Shown piece by piece: positions 6,922 through 8,160 of a stretch of DNA of 8,160 bases (the stretch's first letter is position 1; each line of letters opens with the position of its first letter). The stretch spans positions 1-8,160 of the forward strand of contig JAGPDJ010000085.1 of the NCBI GenBank assembly GCA_018057635.1, written 5' to 3'. This DNA is from Ferruginibacter sp. Lineage in GTDB: Bacteria > Bacteroidota > Bacteroidia > Chitinophagales > Chitinophagaceae. The position numbers were made by a program, and so were the translations under genes. The notes under the pieces were generated by a model. It saw only the letters and a program-made list of their open reading frames with translations. It did not search any database and was not told the DNA's origin.

Positions 6922-7821
6922 TTATTGTTTATAATTGCGGATATCGTGTGCCAGCTGCACTGCTTTCCTTGTTTCACTAAGTCTGAATCCATTTCCAGCC
7001 AGTATTTCTTCATAGGATTTGGTATGAAGTTCTGTAAATCCTTCACTGAATTCAAACGCCTCACCATCGATAGTAAGAGAACGATGTGTCCGCTTACCTT
7101 CTTTTTTGGCTTCTTCCGGCAAATTAACAGCATTAATGCTGAGCGTCCAGTTCACTAAGGCTTTATCCAGGTTCAGCTTACCCGAAGCAGTATCATTGCT
7201 ATGCTGATAAACAATGTTCTCCTTAACATCACCAAAGATCCATAATAACATATCAAAGAAGTGTATGCCAATATTGGTTGCAATACCTCCGCTTTTTTGA
7301 ACATCCCCCTTCCAGCTGGTATGATACCAATGTCCCCTTGATGTTATATAATTCAGATTAACATCATATTTTTTTCCAGCAGGCCCCTTAATAATTTTTT
7401 CTCTCAAAGCAATTATTGCAGGATGCAATCTCAGTTGAAGTATTGTAAATACCTTATGTCCTGTTTCCTTTTCAATTTCCATCAGCGCATCGATATTCCA
7501 GGGGTTTAATACAATTGGCTTCTCACAAATGACATCTGCACCTATACGTAAGCCAAATCGTATATGTGCGTCATGAAGATAATTTGGAGAACAGACCCCA
7601 ACATAATCAGTGTGTATACCTTGTCTTTTTAACTTTTCAATATGCCTGTCAAACCTTTCATATTCTGTAAAAAAATCAGCATTGGGAAAATAACTATCAA
7701 GAATACCGACTGAGTCGTGTTTGTCCAATGCAGCAAGCAGGTTGTTGTTTGTATCTTTTATTGCTTTCATATGGCGGGGAGCTATATATCCTCCTGCACC
7801 GATTAAAACAAAGTTTTTCAT
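6922..7821 (-). CDS. wbpB: WbpB/WlbA-type UDP-GlcNAcA 3-dehydrogenase (Gfo/Idh/MocA family)
   Basis: A 299-residue oxidoreductase. The NAD(H)-binding turn GAGGYIAPRHMKAI (8-21) is the WbpB/WlbA form, with APRH directly after it. Further landmarks are VCSPNYLH (76-83), the family EKP motif with catalytic Lys101 (99-103), YITSRGHWYHTSWKG (158-172) and SGGIATNIGIHFFDML (177-192), carrying the His187 expected in the active site. These stretches are highly specific for enzymes that oxidise C3 of UDP-N-acetyl-glucosaminuronic acid, the step before 3-amination and 3-N-acetylation towards 2,3-diacetamido uronic acids. It is slightly shorter than the roughly 315 residues of the Pseudomonas enzyme. It follows the wbpD-like gene by 7 bases, which fits this assignment. 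The ATG at 7821 is directly before the NAD-binding strand, so the start is secure. Confidence 0.9.
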   Translation of the reverse strand: MKNFVLIGAGGYIAPRHMKAIKDTNNNLLAALDKHDSVGILDSYFPNADFFTEYERFDRHIEKLKRQGIHTDYVGVCSPNYLHDAHIRFGLRIGADVICEKPIVLNPWNIDALMEIEKETGHKVFTILQLRLHPAIIALREKIIKGPAGKKYDVNLNYITSRGHWYHTSWKGDVQKSGGIATNIGIHFFDMLLWIFGDVKENIVYQHSNDTASGKLNLDKALVNWTLSINAVNLPEEAKKEGKRTHRSLTIDGEAFEFSEGFTELHTKSYEEILAGNGFRLSETRKAVQLAHDIRNYKQ

Positions 7822-7828
7822 TTTCAGC

Positions 7829-8160
7829 TTATTTATTCCTTATAACTATATTGTTTTTTATCTGATACTCCTGCCCGCTTTCCTCGCAGACAGCTTTACC
7901 GTTCTCATCAAATTTTAATTTCTGCCCGTATTCACTCATCCAACCAGTTTGCCTGGCCGGATTTCCAATAACTAATGCATAGGCGGGCACTGGCTTGGTA
8001 ACCACAGCCCCTGCTCCAATAAATGCAAATTCCCCGATCTCATTTCCACAAACGATCGTTGCATTGGCCCCTATACTGGCACCTTTTTTAACCAACGTCT
8101 GCATATATTCATGCTTTCTGCTTACAGCACTACGTGGATTAAACACATTCGTAAACACCA
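7829..8160 (-). CDS. wbpD: WbpD/WlbB-type UDP-diamino-uronate N-acetyltransferase, C-terminal part (runs off right edge)
   Basis: About 110 C-terminal residues of a left-handed beta-helix acetyltransferase; the family is about 190 residues long, so roughly 80 are missing beyond the window. [18 protein letters not shown] at the edge is the loop after the early helix coils in WbpD/WlbB. Hexapeptide-type turns follow ([19 protein letters not shown] and [15 protein letters not shown]), then the signature [16 protein letters not shown] and the tail with [10 protein letters not shown]. The enzyme would acetylate the 3-amino group of UDP-2-acetamido-3-amino-uronic acid using acetyl-CoA in the cytoplasm, the step after the WbpB-type oxidation and an amination. 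The GTG at 8158-8156 is an internal Val in this motif, not the start. The stop at 7831-7829 precedes the next gene by 7 bases. Confidence 0.88.
   Translation of the reverse strand, partial: VFTNVFNPRSAVSRKHEYMQTLVKKGASIGANATIVCGNEIGEFAFIGAGAVVTKPVPAYALVIGNPARQTGWMSEYGQKLKFDENGKAVCEESGQEYQIKNNIVIRNK

Larger units (their letters stand above)
1..8160 (-). other. Surface-polysaccharide biosynthesis operon, incomplete at both ends
   Basis: Nine consecutive minus-strand genes have junctions of 7, 16, -4, -1, 24, -8, 24 and 9 bases in transcription order (negative means overlap). No gap is large enough for an obvious promoter, and I found no hairpin followed by a T-run between genes. The contents are nucleotide-sugar enzymes, a flippase, a glycosyltransferase, a methyltransferase and a secreted glycan-associated protein, which is the usual make-up of a Wzx-dependent O-antigen, capsule or exopolysaccharide cluster. 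Co-transcription is inferred from spacing only. The start and end of the transcript lie outside the window. Confidence 0.85.

Noticed and set aside
6918..7133. Minus-strand and plus-strand small frames inside the WbpB-like gene
   Set aside because: They are alternative frames of a gene with strong family motifs across its whole length.
8156..8158. GTG as the start of the acetyltransferase
   Set aside because: The codon is part of the conserved [10 protein letters not shown] loop well inside WbpD-type proteins, and the two remaining bases upstream keep the frame open, so the gene is cut by the window edge.

Overview
The window is a single-strand, tightly packed stretch of a surface-polysaccharide (O-antigen, capsule or exopolysaccharide type) biosynthesis cluster. 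All nine genes I can support lie on the minus strand, so transcription runs from the right edge to the left edge. Gaps between genes are 24 bases or less and four junctions overlap or nearly do, so it reads as the middle of one long operon cut at both ends. No stretch over 300 bases lacks a gene. I see no RNA gene, mobile element, CRISPR array, internal promoter or terminator.

The organism looks like a member of the Bacteroidota, possibly near Chitinophagaceae or Sphingobacteriia; the family-level guess is weak. Supporting points are AT-rich DNA, almost no Shine-Dalgarno sequences before the starts, a secreted DUF4838-type protein whose signal peptide appears to end just before Gln, and the general style of the genes.

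In transcription order (right to left), the first block makes nucleotide sugars. It holds the C-terminal part of a WbpD/WlbB-type N-acetyltransferase (7829-8160), a complete WbpB/WlbA-type UDP-GlcNAcA 3-dehydrogenase (6922-7821), a DegT/ArnB-fold sugar aminotransferase (5805-6905), an extended SDR (4852-5808) and a sugar formyltransferase-like protein (4055-4852). The first two belong to the route to 2,3-diacetamido-2,3-dideoxy-uronic acids. The last three resemble, as separate genes, the ArnA/ArnB set (4-keto formation, 4-amination, N-formylation). The operon may therefore make a diamino-uronic acid and a second, N-formylated amino sugar.

The second block assembles and exports the glycan: a Wzx-type flippase (2588-4030), a GT-B family 4 glycosyltransferase (1444-2595) and a SAM-dependent methyltransferase (703-1419). 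At the left edge an open frame begins 9 bases after the methyltransferase stop and runs out of the window (1-693). It encodes an exported protein resembling the alpha-glucuronidase-N/DUF4838 group, possibly a glycan-processing enzyme. No Wzy polymerase, Wzz, initiating transferase or 6-dehydrogenase is inside the window; they would be expected in the flanks.

Points worth a second look are the missing catalytic-type Asn in the formyltransferase, the pairing of WbpB/WbpD with an aminotransferase that does not look like WbpE, the edge-truncated secreted DUF4838-like gene, and a drop in GC from the sugar genes to the methyltransferase.
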